From NCBI GenBank assembly GCA_029339505.1, contig JAQISU010000248.1, forward strand, positions 812,001 through 876,000: a stretch of DNA of 64,000 nucleotides. The letters are read 5' to 3'. Positions 42,930-54,911 of the stretch are shown in pieces. Source of the DNA: Unio delphinus (taxonomy: Eukaryota; Mollusca; Bivalvia; Unionida; Unionidae). The translations under genes and the position numbers were made by a program. The notes under the pieces are model-generated. The model saw nothing but the letters and a program-made list of their open reading frames with translations, ran no database searches and was not told the DNA's origin. Within the stretch, counting starts at the first letter, position 1, and the number at the start of each line of letters is the position of its first letter.

Positions 42930-45161
42930 CCACCAGTTACTCCATCAAGGCGTCCGATGAGGTGTCATTGTTGTCATCAAAACGAAGTCCATGATAAAAT
43001 GTCTTAAACACAACACAACCTTCCATTTCTGCTCCACATCTTTTGAACTAGACCAAACAACATTCACACTGAAACAGAGGCCAGACCATGTTTTGTGCCT
43101 CTACTGCCCTACTCCAAGTGGAAACAAATCCAATCGGAATGAATCTTTCTTTTTGGACTAGTTTCCAAATCTCCTGGAGTGGCAACCTGATTATTCTTGT
43201 TGATTTCAACTTTCACTTTGACAGTACTGGAAACGCATACATATCAAAGCTCTTGATTCCATTCATGCTTTCAATCTTAAATAGTCAGTTAAACAACCCA
43301 CCCATAAACATCATCACATTTTAGATTGGGCTCTTCATGGACCTTATGATAATGTACTACAGTCTACCCCTTGTATCCCACTAATTTGCATCAACTCGCC
43401 TCTACATTATATGCCATCTGGACGTATCAGTCCCTAACCCTCCACCTTTATTTGATACTAAGAGAAACATCCGTATGATATATGAACCAAACTAATGCAT
43501 GACATCCAAGCAAATATATCATCTTGCTTACCTCCTATAGCAGAACAACTCGATAACTGCCTGTATACATTGCTTGTAAAACATGCTCAAGCCACCAAGT
43601 GCAAAGTATCAATTCAAAAGTATTATCTGTGGTATAGCAATGTTAGAGACCAGCTTCCAGCAAACTCACTATTCATAAATAAATCTATGAAGCCGCTAAT
43701 AAGAATTTGGAAAGACCATGGAAAGTTGTGATGTACATTACTGCTTAATCGTTTAGCCAAATGATCCCACTGCATTACTAAGATCACGGCAAAGGTTGTT
43801 ATAACACAGCATTTAACTCAACTGATTTCATACAGTCCATTTAGGAAAGTACAGTCTGCATATCATCTTTGCCACAGTGCTAAAACTACCCTTCTGAAAG
43901 TAGTTAATGATATTTTAACTGCATTGAATAAAGGACATATTACATGCTTCACCCTCCTCGATTAGTCTGACGCATCTGACACAGCAAACCATGCCATATC
44001 ACGTCTATCTCTTCAGCATATATTTGGCACTCTGAAAACCGTCTTACTGTGGTCCAAGTTCTACTTATTCAACATGACAAAAAGTTATCAACAAAATGAT
44101 CTCACACCAACACAGTTGATCTTTGTTGTGCTGCTCCACAGAGAGTCTGTTCTTGGACCTGTTCGTTTCATTATATGTACTCAGCCGTTCCTAAGTGTCA
44201 TATAGTATCATTCAGCGTGTCACCAATTGTATGATGCTGAAACTACAATATACATATCATGGCACTCAAAGACGTCAATGCGACCATCCACGGCGTAGAT
44301 TTGAAATCATGGATGACATGTAATGATCTTCAGATGAATGCTGATAAAACTGATGCCATTCTGATCATAGCAAAATGACTTTCTCATTTTCATCCTTTAC
44401 CTCAAACATTAAATGTCAACAACACCAACATTAAACGCTTGCAGTCAGTACGAAACCTGTCTGTTAATCTGTACTGTACTATTACCTCGCACGTCATGAA
44501 CATATGCTAGGCTACATTCTCAAATATCTTTAAGTTAATGCCACTAAAACACTTGTTTGTTAATTAATAACTGTAAGTCTTTTTCGTCTCAATATCTACT
44601 TCATAAGCTTCAAAAGGTTTTGTTCGGATCATCCATAGGATACTTACCCACTGCTCTGTGCCCTTATCTGGCTATCCATTTGATCCAGAATCAAACACAA
44701 AATGTGTTCTCCTTGCTACGTTTCACTGATGTGCTCCAACATACCTATCTGGCCTCACTCATGTATATACTCCAACAAGATACGTACGCTCCACTTCTGA
44801 CAATTGTATGTATACTCATTATAGCCACTATGAAAAAGAAGTCAGATGGACAACGTTCGTTTGCATGGCAGCGTCCATCAACATGAAAGAAATATCTCAT
44901 TTACATTAGACACAAACACGCAGTGATCATTTTCAAGGATGCTCTTAGAACTCACCTGTTTCGACTGCAAGAAAAAAACTTGAGGACCCACAAAAGTTTC
45001 CTACCTTAAATATTTTCCGCACTTTTTAAGCATGTGTTGTCTTATTGCATGGTGTTATTATTGTTTTGTTTTGTTTTATGTAGTAATATCATTCTTGATG
45101 TTGGAAAACGCTTATAGCTTCTAAAGATTTTACCCTATGCAAAGTTTTCATTATTATTATC
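42930..45161 (+). mobile_element. Decayed LINE in block A (CR1/L2/Jockey-like)
   Basis: Recognisable remains in changing frames: an endonuclease-like LIILVDFNFHFDS (about 43190), then reverse-transcriptase segments around 43840-44200 (LLKVVNDI then an RESVLGPV motif corresponding to the usual QGSVLGP) and the C-terminal region at 44600-44960. It ends in a short (ATT)n run at about 45149-45158. Many stops show that it is inactive. The copy at 60.96-63.2 kb is its duplicate. Confidence 0.75.
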
Positions 45162-45405
45162 AGTACGATCGGGCTCCAATGTAAACCTATGGGCAAATCT
45201 TAAATTTCATTAGGCCAATATAGTTCCGTTTGATTGAATGTCTCTCATAAAGTTAAACCTATGTGCTAGTTTTATATGGCTTCAATTAGATAGGACGTAA
45301 TGTTAAATTCCCATTGATCTTATACTGTCAGAGATCGTCTTTCGTAAGTTGCATTTTGAGGTAAACTGCTAGCATTGGGTTCTATGAAACAAAAAGTAAC
45401 GAACT

Positions 45406-47765
45406 CAAACGCCCCCCGCCCCACCCACCCCATAAAAAGGGAAACAAATATCCGATGAATAATGTAAGAATTGGTACAGTGATCATGACACCCATGTGAC
45501 TTATAAAAACGATTGCAAATCAGCATGTCAAATATCCGTTCAAGATTTCAGGATATATAAACGAGTTTGCTTTGAAATATATAACGAATAGCATGGACGT
45601 GACTTCCAACTTCATACGTTACAATCATGCTATTGAAAGTTGCATTACAATCATGCTTTTGAAAGTTGCATTATATGATCTAGTTTATGCCAACTCCATT
45701 GATGACTACGTTCTATGTCGCAGATCTGAACTAATAATCCTAATTTAATTTTAAATAATGTTAGTCGTGATATAAAGTGACACCAAATATTTGGTTGACA
45801 ATATCTATATGTGTAAATCTGGTAACACTTGCTCTAATAATGACGAAACATTGTAGGTTGCATATACCCTGACCCACGTACTCTCCACTTATCTCTTAGT
45901 TCCCTTCCAACAAATCACACCTATTATACCGGAACCACCAGCATGTTCTTCAACGACCATTCATTTCGTCCAAGTGAAAAAATTACCTACATAAAACTAC
46001 ATATTTATCTTAAAAACAATGTTGATTTAATGTTTCGCGTTTAGCACTTTTATTTGCTGAATAAAATTAATTAGATTAGTTTATTTAGGTGTTACTTAAT
46101 GCTCATGTTTTTCACATTTTGGTACATTTCGCTACTTTGGAAAATCGTGGATTTCAGGCAGTATGTCCCTCATTAAATATCTGACATTGTCAAAGGTGTG
46201 CGGATGATGAGGCACAATTCTGATCGTGTGCGACTGGTCACAGAATCTGTTCAAACTACGTGAGTAAGTTGCGTTGCATATAAAGAATTGTGTAAGTTTA
46301 TCCTTCACATATAAATCAGACCGTAATACCACAGTAATGCTACTCCATTGTCTTTATTCCAGTACTGATGCTGCAGCGAGTGATGCATTTTTTGTTCATG
46401 TCTATAAAACAAATATATTTGATCCAGATTATATATATATCCTCAGAGTCTTTGATTTGCTAATTGGTACTTCTTTCTATCATTACAGAAGAATATTGCT
46501 TTCCCATCTTCAGCATGAATGGGATCGTGATTAGCATTGTGCCATTGTCTGAATCTTTGCTGAAAACCAGCATATATTTTACACTTTCTACGTAAATGTT
46601 GTTACTTTCAAGGCAAAGATTTTTCACGTATGCCTTATGAAGGTTAACGTCTCAAACTCCCACGATTGGAGTCCCCTTAAGTGATTCCAATTTGAATTGT
46701 CATGCCTTTTGCAATGTGCATTTTTGAAACCAATATCTCGCTTATCGATGTTATACTGAATGATTCCATCAATGTTGGATGATCATCTTCAAAGGAAATA
46801 TTTCTTGCCTTTTTTATTCCACGTTGTTGTGATTCTTTCTGACAGGCAATCACTAATAGGTAAACAATTCCACGTACATGATTTACGACAACTATTCTAA
46901 GTGATATATTCTGTCAAATACACTCAATGCATCACATGAGAACGCGTTTAGTTTGCATTTTGTTTAAACTTCAGATCCAAATACTCTGATGTTCTAATAG
47001 GCAAATATGTGTTGCCCTTTCTAATGGCTCGCCCATTCATTTTTCAGCTGGATTGGTAATTCAGTTTCGTGGAACTTTAGTATAGATTTTAAACACGTGA
47101 TGAATTTAGATTGCAGATGTGCGTTACCCAAGATAAAAATAAATATTACCCTGCACATATGATTATGATTGTGATTTATTTTCTTAACTTTTATGACAGA
47201 AGCAAAAGAGCATAGAGTGAAACAGAGAGACAGACAGACGGACAAACATACATAGACATCTTAAGGGAGAAGGAGAAGATAGAAATAACAATTGGATCAA
47301 GATGGCGCTATAGTACAAACGAGGTTGTTTTATGAAAATACAGTCTTATACTCTTCTGTCTTTTATACAAATATTTATGAAACATCAAGTTTGCGTGTCG
47401 TACTCTTTCTTATGACTAAGTTTATTTTTTTTACCGATGAGTATTTTATGTTGTTTTGTGTTGTATATTCATTTGCGGAACTCCCATGCTGCCTCATCCA
47501 CTATTTCTGTATTGTTTGATCATGTATTCTAAGAACTGACAATTTAATAAATCAGATGTTACGACGGTTCATACATAAACGTTTGCTACAAAAAATAATG
47601 CTTCTTGTCTTGGTGATGATATCATCGGTAGGTACATACTGATCTTTGTATTTTATTTGGTTATAAACATAACACAACAAATCCGCGTTTCTTAAGGAAT
47701 CGCATAAATTATTTCTGATTTGTGCATACGGCCTTTCAAAACCTGGCGTAATGACGATATCCAAA
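45406..47765. other. Host DNA without supported genes
   Basis: No exon with splice signals and a domain pattern was found. A C-rich tract lies at 45411-45431. Confidence 0.5.
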
Positions 47766-47811
47766 ATGTGGCCGCTTGTGCTTTTCATGGTATCATTGGC
47801 GGAAACAACAG
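47766..47811 (+). CDS. Receptor gene B: signal-peptide exon
   Basis: The ATG at 47766 opens a 15-codon exon, MWPLVLFMVSLAETT, ending phase 1 at a GTATAT donor. The hydrophobic core and the small residues before the junction fit a secretory signal peptide. It joins in frame to the Ig exon at 49071. Confidence is limited because the exon is short. Confidence 0.5.
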
Positions 47812-47839
47812 GTATATTATATGATTTTTTGTGTACGTC

Positions 47840-47987
47840 TGTCTGTTTGCATGTCTGTCTGTCTCTGTCTCTGTGCCACTCTCTCTGTCCGTCTGTCTGT
47901 CTATGACTTTGACTGTCTGTCTCTGTCTGTCTCTCTTTCTCTCTCTCTGTCTCTGTCTCTCTCTCTCTCTTTCTCTGTCTCTCTCTG

Positions 47988-48018
<31 letters not shown>

Positions 48019-48020
48019 GC
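47840..48020. repeat. (CTGT)n/(CT)n/(TA)n microsatellite
   Basis: A pyrimidine-rich simple repeat in the predicted first intron of receptor gene B. Long Ser/Leu or Arg/Glu frames across it are artefacts. Confidence 0.95.
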
Positions 48021-49070
48021 TCAAATAGTTTTACCTGCTGGTTAGTGCTAGACACGCTCATTTTTAAATGACACTTTAGCACAAATGTGATTTGTTAAGT
48101 TGTTTATACTGACATACAAGACAAAAATTTCTTTTGAAGTATCTAAGGCTATTAATATAATCTATTAATCTAATTGATTGAACTTTAATAGCATTTCATA
48201 ATCATTTAGATAATTTAATTAGTTTAATTTTGTTCTGTTGCCGAAATATGAAGCAGTTATCAGAGTGGCTCTTGTTTACCTAATGTATTGCTAATAATTA
48301 ACAATATGTTTCTACTTCATTTTCTTGACATTTGAACTTTCGTACCCAATAATTGTTCCCTTTTAAAATACGTTTCAAGTTCTTTAAGATCAACGGCCTT
48401 CAACGTATATGTTTGAATTTTAACGAACACTCAAATGATCACTGGTCAAAATAATAATATTTATAAATTAGTTTGACCTTTTTCCATTGAGACTGGTTAC
48501 ATAGAAACATGGACAACATTTTATGTTATGTTTCAATTAAATATCCTGAAAGCCCTGTTCGTCGTATTAACACTTATTTGAAAGCATGCATCTTGTGTAC
48601 ATTAGTTGTAGAAAATCTACACGTCACATTCAGCATACACTATGCATCCATGCCGTCAATTTCCTAAGACTAAACAATTATACTAATTTATACCAAAACA
48701 AACAATTCATTCTTTACAACCTTCAAATGTATATATGCCACATGCTATTGGTAACGAGAAACAAAATCATACGTCCCTTACGACAGGCCGCGAATTACTG
48801 AATTTTGCAAATCAAATAGGTTTCAAAATTTACTGGAGTCGAATGGCATATATCATGGCATTCACTGCCGCGTTGATTTCGTTATGATCTGGCTACGGGT
48901 AAGAATGGAAACGAACCTAACCTAGACCGTAAGATGCATATCGTCTTTTCGTCATTGTTGTACCTGACGCTGTTGATGATACTTGTGTAACTACTGCTAT
49001 TTCCAGTGCAGGTATGTACACTACGGAACAGAACATAAGCGATAAACCTCTGACTTTCTTACCATCACAG

Positions 49071-49421
49071 GTAGTGCCCATCATGAGTGTAACACTGATG
49101 TCATAGACGCCATAGCTGGGAAAACCGTCATAATAGGCGCATGGTCATTGAAAAATGCGACTCTGTCTATCACCGTACTAAGAGAGCAAACTACCCGTTT
49201 TCGTTACCGTTTTAGAGGAATTAATGCAACAATTGCATCGGATAGTGAAGGCCGATTGATTTTGAAAGCAGAAAATGGCACAACAGACGTCTCATTAATG
49301 TTTGAAAACGTAAGAAGAGAAGACGAGGGCGAGTATGGAATGGAAATATTTTTCAGGATAGGTAGTAATGATGTATATAGCACGAGAAACTCCATATATA
49401 AGTTGCAGCTAAACGTTATTG
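49071..49421 (+). CDS. Receptor gene B: Ig-like exon 1
   Basis: A 351-base exon between ATCACAG and GTAGAT, phase 1 to phase 1. It has a Cys near the start (HHEC), GKTV (strand B region), a Trp in GAWSL and the strand-F motif EDEGEYGMEI. That gives the layout of a V-type Ig domain of about 110 residues, although the strand-F Cys is replaced by Gly. Secreted or cell-surface recognition is inferred from the fold. Both junctions match the following exons. Confidence 0.7.
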
Positions 49422-49776
49422 GTAGATGTTGACATCGATTGTTGAGTTTAAATTTGGAAATATGATGTCCATATTGACATAAGTCAATACCTGCATTGCA
49501 TTATAGAGCTTCGTTTTAGAACAGTATATTATATAATTTACATGTTTCGTAATCTTGACACATTTGAAGTCTTTGGTGTTTCTTGTAAGTTTGGAAGCAA
49601 TACACATAAATAAATTCTAGAACTTTAAAAAATCAACAGCATATCGAACCAATCAGTAATATTTGTCTGGCTTTGTATGTACGTTTTGTATCAGCTAATA
49701 TTTGTTATATGTTACAACACTATTTGCAAGACAGATGATCTGCTCTTTGTAATATAATTACGCTCATATACTTTAG

Positions 49777-50067
49777 AAGAAGCTGAGATAACATATGGTT
49801 TTAACGGGGATAATATGGTGACGGAACTCGAAATAACAACGGAGAACTTTATCTTGTACCGTTATGAAAAGGCCATTGCAAAGGTAAATAAATCTGGTTG
49901 TTGTTGGTCACAGAAATCCATTGTCTATGGCCGACTTAGGTGTGGCAGCAGAAGTGACAGCTACACGATTAGCATAAATAAAGTAACACAAAGGGATACT
50001 GGACTCTACAAAATACAGGATCCCATGAACAATAGCAGTATCCACAGATGGTTCTTCAATATTTCAG
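49777..50067 (+). CDS. Receptor gene B: Ig-like exon 2
   Basis: A 291-base exon between ACTTTAG and GTTTGT, phase 1 to phase 1. The motif RDTGLYKI is the strand-F pattern DxGxY, and Cys residues occur at GCCW and LRCGS. It is shorter than exon 1 (97 codons), consistent with a second, divergent Ig-like domain. Confidence 0.65.
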
Positions 50068-50664
50068 GTTTGTGAAAGAAGCAAGAAAAACACATTTACA
50101 CAAACTTGCACACGAACATAATGAGTCAGACAAAACACAGTTTAAGCTTACAGCTATGTTTCATGGTTATGTGCGGATACATATTATACCCACATATGCA
50201 GCCGAAATCCAATAAGAAAGAAATTCCGAAACAGTGTAAATATTTGACTTTAAACGATGTTTGCTTTTACACTGAACTGTAACTAATTTCATCTGAATGA
50301 CACTAAAACAGTTGTAATCATTCTATATTTATTCAGAATAGAGGTTCATAATTCTCCGCAACCGTTACAAGTTAACGTGGCCGAATCCATCAAATTTTAA
50401 ACAATTCACCTGCGAAGGTTAGATGCACTAGATGTCGTACATTAATTAATTGTTTGCTTTAAAAAATATGACTTTAGTATGCAAATACAATTAGTATAGA
50501 CGTTAGGTAGTATCTACTGAATTTATGATCGTATCTGAGTTAGATTGTCCCAAGATAACACACTCTTAATCGCTATTTTACCGCATCTGTATACGATTAT
50601 CTCAACGGACTTTACAAGAAACCAATTCTTCAGGATAATTTAAAATAGTCTAATTCATCTAGAG

Positions 50665-50940
50665 ACAACGTTGTCATTGGCTGGTTCTATACGCAACCTG
50701 GGATTAATTGTATAATACGGGTTATTCACCCTTATGAGGGAGCAATGATGTTGGTGCCGGCGAACAATGTTCCTCAGATTAATAACAATGTTCAGCATCG
50801 TTTGTTATACAGTGGGGATGTCTCAAGAAACTACATGTCATTTAAGCTGCTGAATGTAATCGCATCCGACGCAGGCTTCTACAGAATTGAAAACCTTTAT
50901 GAAACCATTATACCTGGTAGGAAGCAATTGATAGTGAAGG
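50665..50940 (+). CDS. Receptor gene B: Ig-like exon 3
   Basis: 276 bases, phase 1 to phase 1 if the acceptor is the second AG of CTAGAG and the donor GTAAGA. It contains a Trp (IGWFY), a Cys and the strand-F motif SDAGFYRI. The acceptor choice rests on frame agreement with the neighbouring exons. Confidence 0.55.
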
Positions 50941-51328
50941 GTAAGAATAAAAAAGGGTTTATATTTTTGAATTAATATTGTTTTCTTTATATATAGCCCG
51001 TGGAGAATGATATAAATTAAGTGAATAATAGTGTACGGGAGTTTGATGTTTATTTTCCCTCTCTTTGTAAGTTGTCTTATGAACCCGTGTTTACCCATTC
51101 TTGAATAGAAAATTTGCTATGTTTTCAAACCTGGTTTAAATTGAATACACATTTTCGAATGACAAAAGAACAATCTTCATTGATTTTAGTCGCCTGTATT
51201 CGTACGTCTTTATCTACATTTTTGTCAGAAGCATGTAGTTATCTTTAATAAATGGCTGTTTCGTATCAATTCATTGTGTAATTGCTAAGAATTGGGCATG
51301 TTTTGAAATTGTCAATGATTACACCGTG

Positions 51329-51537
51329 TCAGGAAGCTGGGCCTGTCAGTGAGGTGTATAGTCGCTTCACAAAAACACTCTAGAAAACGGATCTTTTATG
51401 GCCACTGGTTAATTCGGTTTCAAATATTAACTCCAGCTAGCATCACCACCTGGAGACCGAATACGGAATCAACAGATACAAATGTATCTGACGTGTTATT
51501 ACAGGATGATTCATGTGCTATTCCAAAAGTGAAAGAG
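51329..51537 (+). CDS. Receptor gene B: partial Ig-like exon 4 (uncertain)
   Basis: The frame contains GLSVRC (strand B pattern) and FYGHW (strand C) but no DxGxY motif, and it ends before a possible GTAAGG donor at 51541. The acceptor gives a phase that does not match the other exons. A broken paralogue at about 59056-59170 shares the acceptor context and the GLSVKC motif. It may be a degenerate or skipped exon. Confidence 0.4.
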
Positions 51538-51714
51538 GTAAGGAATGATTGAGAAATAATCCGTGTCCATTCAGGTAAATATTGTCAAATCTTTAATATA
51601 TGCAGTTGCCATTGTGGACACAATATATTCTAGGTACCTTCAGTATGTATAAATTATTGAAACATAACCAGATTTTAAAAAAAATTCATACAATTTATGT
51701 TTTCCGGATTTCAG

Positions 51715-51801
51715 ACTCAGATGGTGTTGTACAAGAAAGTTCACCAGAACTTCACATTAGTACGTCCAGTTCATCATCAAGTACAACTGAGAGTGTTCCA
51801 T
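51715..51801 (+). CDS. Receptor gene B: Ser/Thr-rich stalk exon
   Basis: 87 bases, acceptor TTTCAG, donor GTATGT, phase 1 to phase 1. It encodes a stretch rich in Ser and Thr (ISTSSSSSSTTES), a typical O-glycosylated stalk before the membrane. Confidence 0.65.
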
Positions 51802-52330
51802 GTATGTTTTTATTGATTATTGAGATATATGCTTTTGCAATGCCTGATCCTAACACAGCCTCAGCATGCATTCGTTTTTTGTTACAAAGCGCGTTTGGTA
51901 GATGGGTTAATAATTATACAAAACAGACCGATATACAGGTATTTAGCTGGTTAGATGTATGTTAAATAGCTAGACAGAATGTTTCTTACGAATGTGATAA
52001 CATTATAAAAGTGTAATCAGTGGTTAAACTATAGACGTCTGGTGTTCTGTTCAATACATTTTATCTCCTTTTTTCAAATGAACGATACTGTACAATTACA
52101 TAGTAACCCTTCTCGACTAGTATTACTAATCCAATACAGTGGCAACCGTTAATGAATGGGAGTGAATACAAGATATCCGAGAAAGGACATTATTTGTTAT
52201 AGAGGTAACACCTATATGAATCGCCTCTTGATTTCGGATAATGTTATAAATGTCACTGTCATATCTTCAAATTCTCTTTCATACCAAATTCATCCTTAGT
52301 AAATAAGATTGTAACAATTTTCAATAATAG

Positions 52331-52444
52331 GGAATATACCGGTCTTTGGCATGACTGTCGTTATTGGAGTGATGGTTGTGGGTTTTTGTACGCTGGGTTG
52401 CCTGATACGGATTCAGCATAAGAATATAGACCGTCTGAAATCAG
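52331..52444 (+). CDS. Receptor gene B: transmembrane exon
   Basis: 114 bases, acceptor AATAG, donor GTACAA, phase 1 to phase 1. It encodes a membrane helix (PVFGMTVVIGVMVVGFCTLG) followed by IRIQHKNIDRLKS. It is the same length as, and similar to, the exon at 36845-36958. Confidence 0.75.
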
Positions 52445-53083
52445 GTACAAACCTAATACAACTATACTTTGAAAAGTCGAAATTTTAATATAAATCATAA
52501 TGATTTTGACATAATGCTAATTTAGTCTTCTACAGTTCGAATCCCATATAATATTAGATTATTGAAAGCAAACATTCTAGTTTTAAAACTTATTTAAACG
52601 CCCGTTTCTAGTCATTATATAGATATTTTATTTGATTATTTTTCTGGAAGAAAATATTAATTTTCCGCTTTTGTTATATTGTCTTTATAATAGACTTTCG
52701 CGTGTTTAATGTATACATTACATCATATATCCATGTTCCACAATGGTTATATTTTTCTGTGATGTATACCGTACGAGTGGTGGAGGGATACGACAGCACA
52801 TAATGAAAAATAATGTCAATACCTTTTGATATACAGCGTTTGACTATTCCGAGTAGCGTATGCCCAAAGGTTCCTTCTATGTCCAACTAGTTAATATTTA
52901 GGATTACATTTAATATTTACCGCTCTTCATGCCATTAGTAACACGATCAACGATGCAGATCAAACGATCTACCTCATGTCTCTATGTACAAACTAATAAG
53001 TAGCGAAATCACTTGACATATAGTTGTAATTTAGCATTTCGTGGCAGGAAGAATGTCAAAAGAACCCATATCATTTTTTTGTA

Positions 53084-53227
53084 GCACAACGTATCGTACT
53101 TGAGAAATGTGATGCTGCATCTTTTGCCACGCCGTCTACAATAATAAGACACTTGCGTACACCTCCAACACCAGTAGGACAGAATGTTAATTGGTTTCAG
53201 GATCCTAACTCAGATGAAACGGGATAA
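53084..53227 (+). CDS. Receptor gene B: cytoplasmic-tail exon, short form
   Basis: The acceptor TTTGTAG gives phase 1 entry and 47 codons to a TAA at 53225-53227. The start of the tail (QR.VLEKC) resembles the start of the exon at 57594 (RRHSLEEC). A second open frame begins immediately after a shift near 53215-53219 and runs to 53532 with acidic, tail-like composition, so a one-base deletion may have truncated a longer tail. No ITIM-like tyrosine is present. Confidence 0.55.
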   Translation, partial: AQRIVLEKCDAASFATPSTIIRHLRTPPTPVGQNVNWFQDPNSDETG

Positions 53228-53532
53228 TTGGAATACATAACGCAGATATTCCAATGAACCAACGCAGAGTTTACAAAGAATGCAGCGACGACAATGAAGC
53301 AATACTTGAGGAGCACCTGTTCTCAACAGGCAATGTGGAACACAACTTTATCGAAAACGGGCATAGCCAAAGAGACAAGGAACCTAAAACTCGTGTCCTA
53401 GATTTTCAAGCAGATGTCAAGAAGCGCTCGTTTGCTTCAGAAACAAAACGTTTGTATACTCGGTTTTTAATTCAATTAGCTTTTCGTTTAGGGCGAGAAT
53501 ACTTGATTACAATAATATTCATGCTCAAATAA

Positions 53533-54911
53533 AGCTGTGTTACTGCTGACCATGGCTATTAATAGAACATTACTATGTCTATAAAATGATTAAAGACTTA
53601 CGAAGACTGAATTATGATAATACTCATAAATATATTCGTCGCAAATCGACGAAGAAACGTTTTTAGAGAATACAATAATGGCCATTAAATGCACTTTCCA
53701 TTTGGCCACTGTCGGTCTCTGCTGATGTTATTTAATACTAGCATACAATTCCACTCAGATAAACCTTTGTCGAATTTGGTTACTCAAACATGTGTTAATA
53801 TTTACCGAATATTATGTGTACGTGTTGCTGGTGACGGTACAAGAGGATAATGAATCTTGTTGTCACAGAAAGCTTTTGTATAATGTTTATCCAGTATATC
53901 TCCGATATGTTTCTATTGAACTTCATTCACATTTTACAACTTATTTAAAGGATGTGTATCCCTATTGTCAGGGTCTGATAGAGAGAGAGAAAAACCCATA
54001 ATTAAACTAATTATATATAAGTATCGAGTGAAATATTACCAAAAAAAGACGTGAAGTAAAGTGTGCACAGTTTGGAGTATCTGATGACGGTTAGGAATTG
54101 GCATTATTGATGTAGTTGCTTGAATAATGTTCCTTAGTGGTAATATAAAGCAACAACGATACTAGTCAAACCAATAATAGTAAGTAGTAATCGTACTGGT
54201 AGAAGCGTCAGAAACGTAATAGTAATATTTCACACAAAAGGTTGTTTACACGCATACGTAATTTTGCCACAATTTCCAGGGTTAAAGGAACAAAGTACAT
54301 GGAGTTGAAAAATCAGACCCATAAGAAAGGACCAAGCAATGCTTGGTATGCTGTTTCATTAGGCAATCAATTACTCCCGATGTCTTATCTGTGCTAGGGA
54401 TTGTTGATGGTTTTGTATTTTCGTCGACATAGTCTCAAAATCATCCATGCTAATAATCCTATATTAGATAGCCAACAAGTACAATTTACTAATCTTATTG
54501 AGAATACTTTACCCTACTGCGAGCAGTTCTACAGTAACATGTATTCGTGAATGTACTCTTATACAATATATTGTAGTCTCACCAACATATACATGAGTTA
54601 CTATTTATAGAGTTCCTCCCATACTAATTGCGATCCCTGCACCTATGAAGGTTTTCGTGATTATCACCGCACCTACACTAGCATTTGCAAGCCCACATAT
54701 TACGTCTCGTACTAAATACAAATATTTGTATTTTATGAGAAAGAATTGGTCAACGTCGTTAAAATTGAGGATCAGTCATAGTTCATCTATTACTACATTG
54801 ATCGCGTGGTACAGTTGGTGGAAATGACGACCTTGAAAAGAGGCAATACGCAGAGCCACTTCTATCCAATTACCCTTTCGTATCTGATACAACTGTTACA
54901 TGCTCATTGAA
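53533..54911. other. Host DNA without supported genes
   Basis: Downstream of the gene B tail no further exon is evident before block B. Frames at 53792 and 54645 lack motifs or clear splice partners. Confidence 0.5.

Larger units (their letters stand above)
37350..45405 (+). repeat. Segmental duplication, block A
   Basis: Long stretches match block B (54912-64000) in the same order and orientation, for example 37362-38800 with 54924-56460, 38900-39590 with 58115-58790, 42510-45400 with 60550-63590. Differences include an (AT)n/(GT)n run at 38829-38902 where B has 1.6 kb with a receptor tail exon, and about 1.6 kb around 40.9-42.5 kb that is absent from B. The frame at 37563-37799 is open for 78 codons in A but broken in B, and I do not recognise it. 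No other gene is supported. Confidence 0.85.

Noticed and set aside
47552..48082. 176-codon minus-strand frame rich in Arg, Glu and Gln
   Set aside because: It crosses the (CT)n/(CTGT)n microsatellite; its composition reflects the repeat.
54604..54715. Minus-strand Gly/Ala/Ile-rich frame resembling a membrane helix
   Set aside because: It is short, ends quickly, and has no flanking exons or clear family motif.
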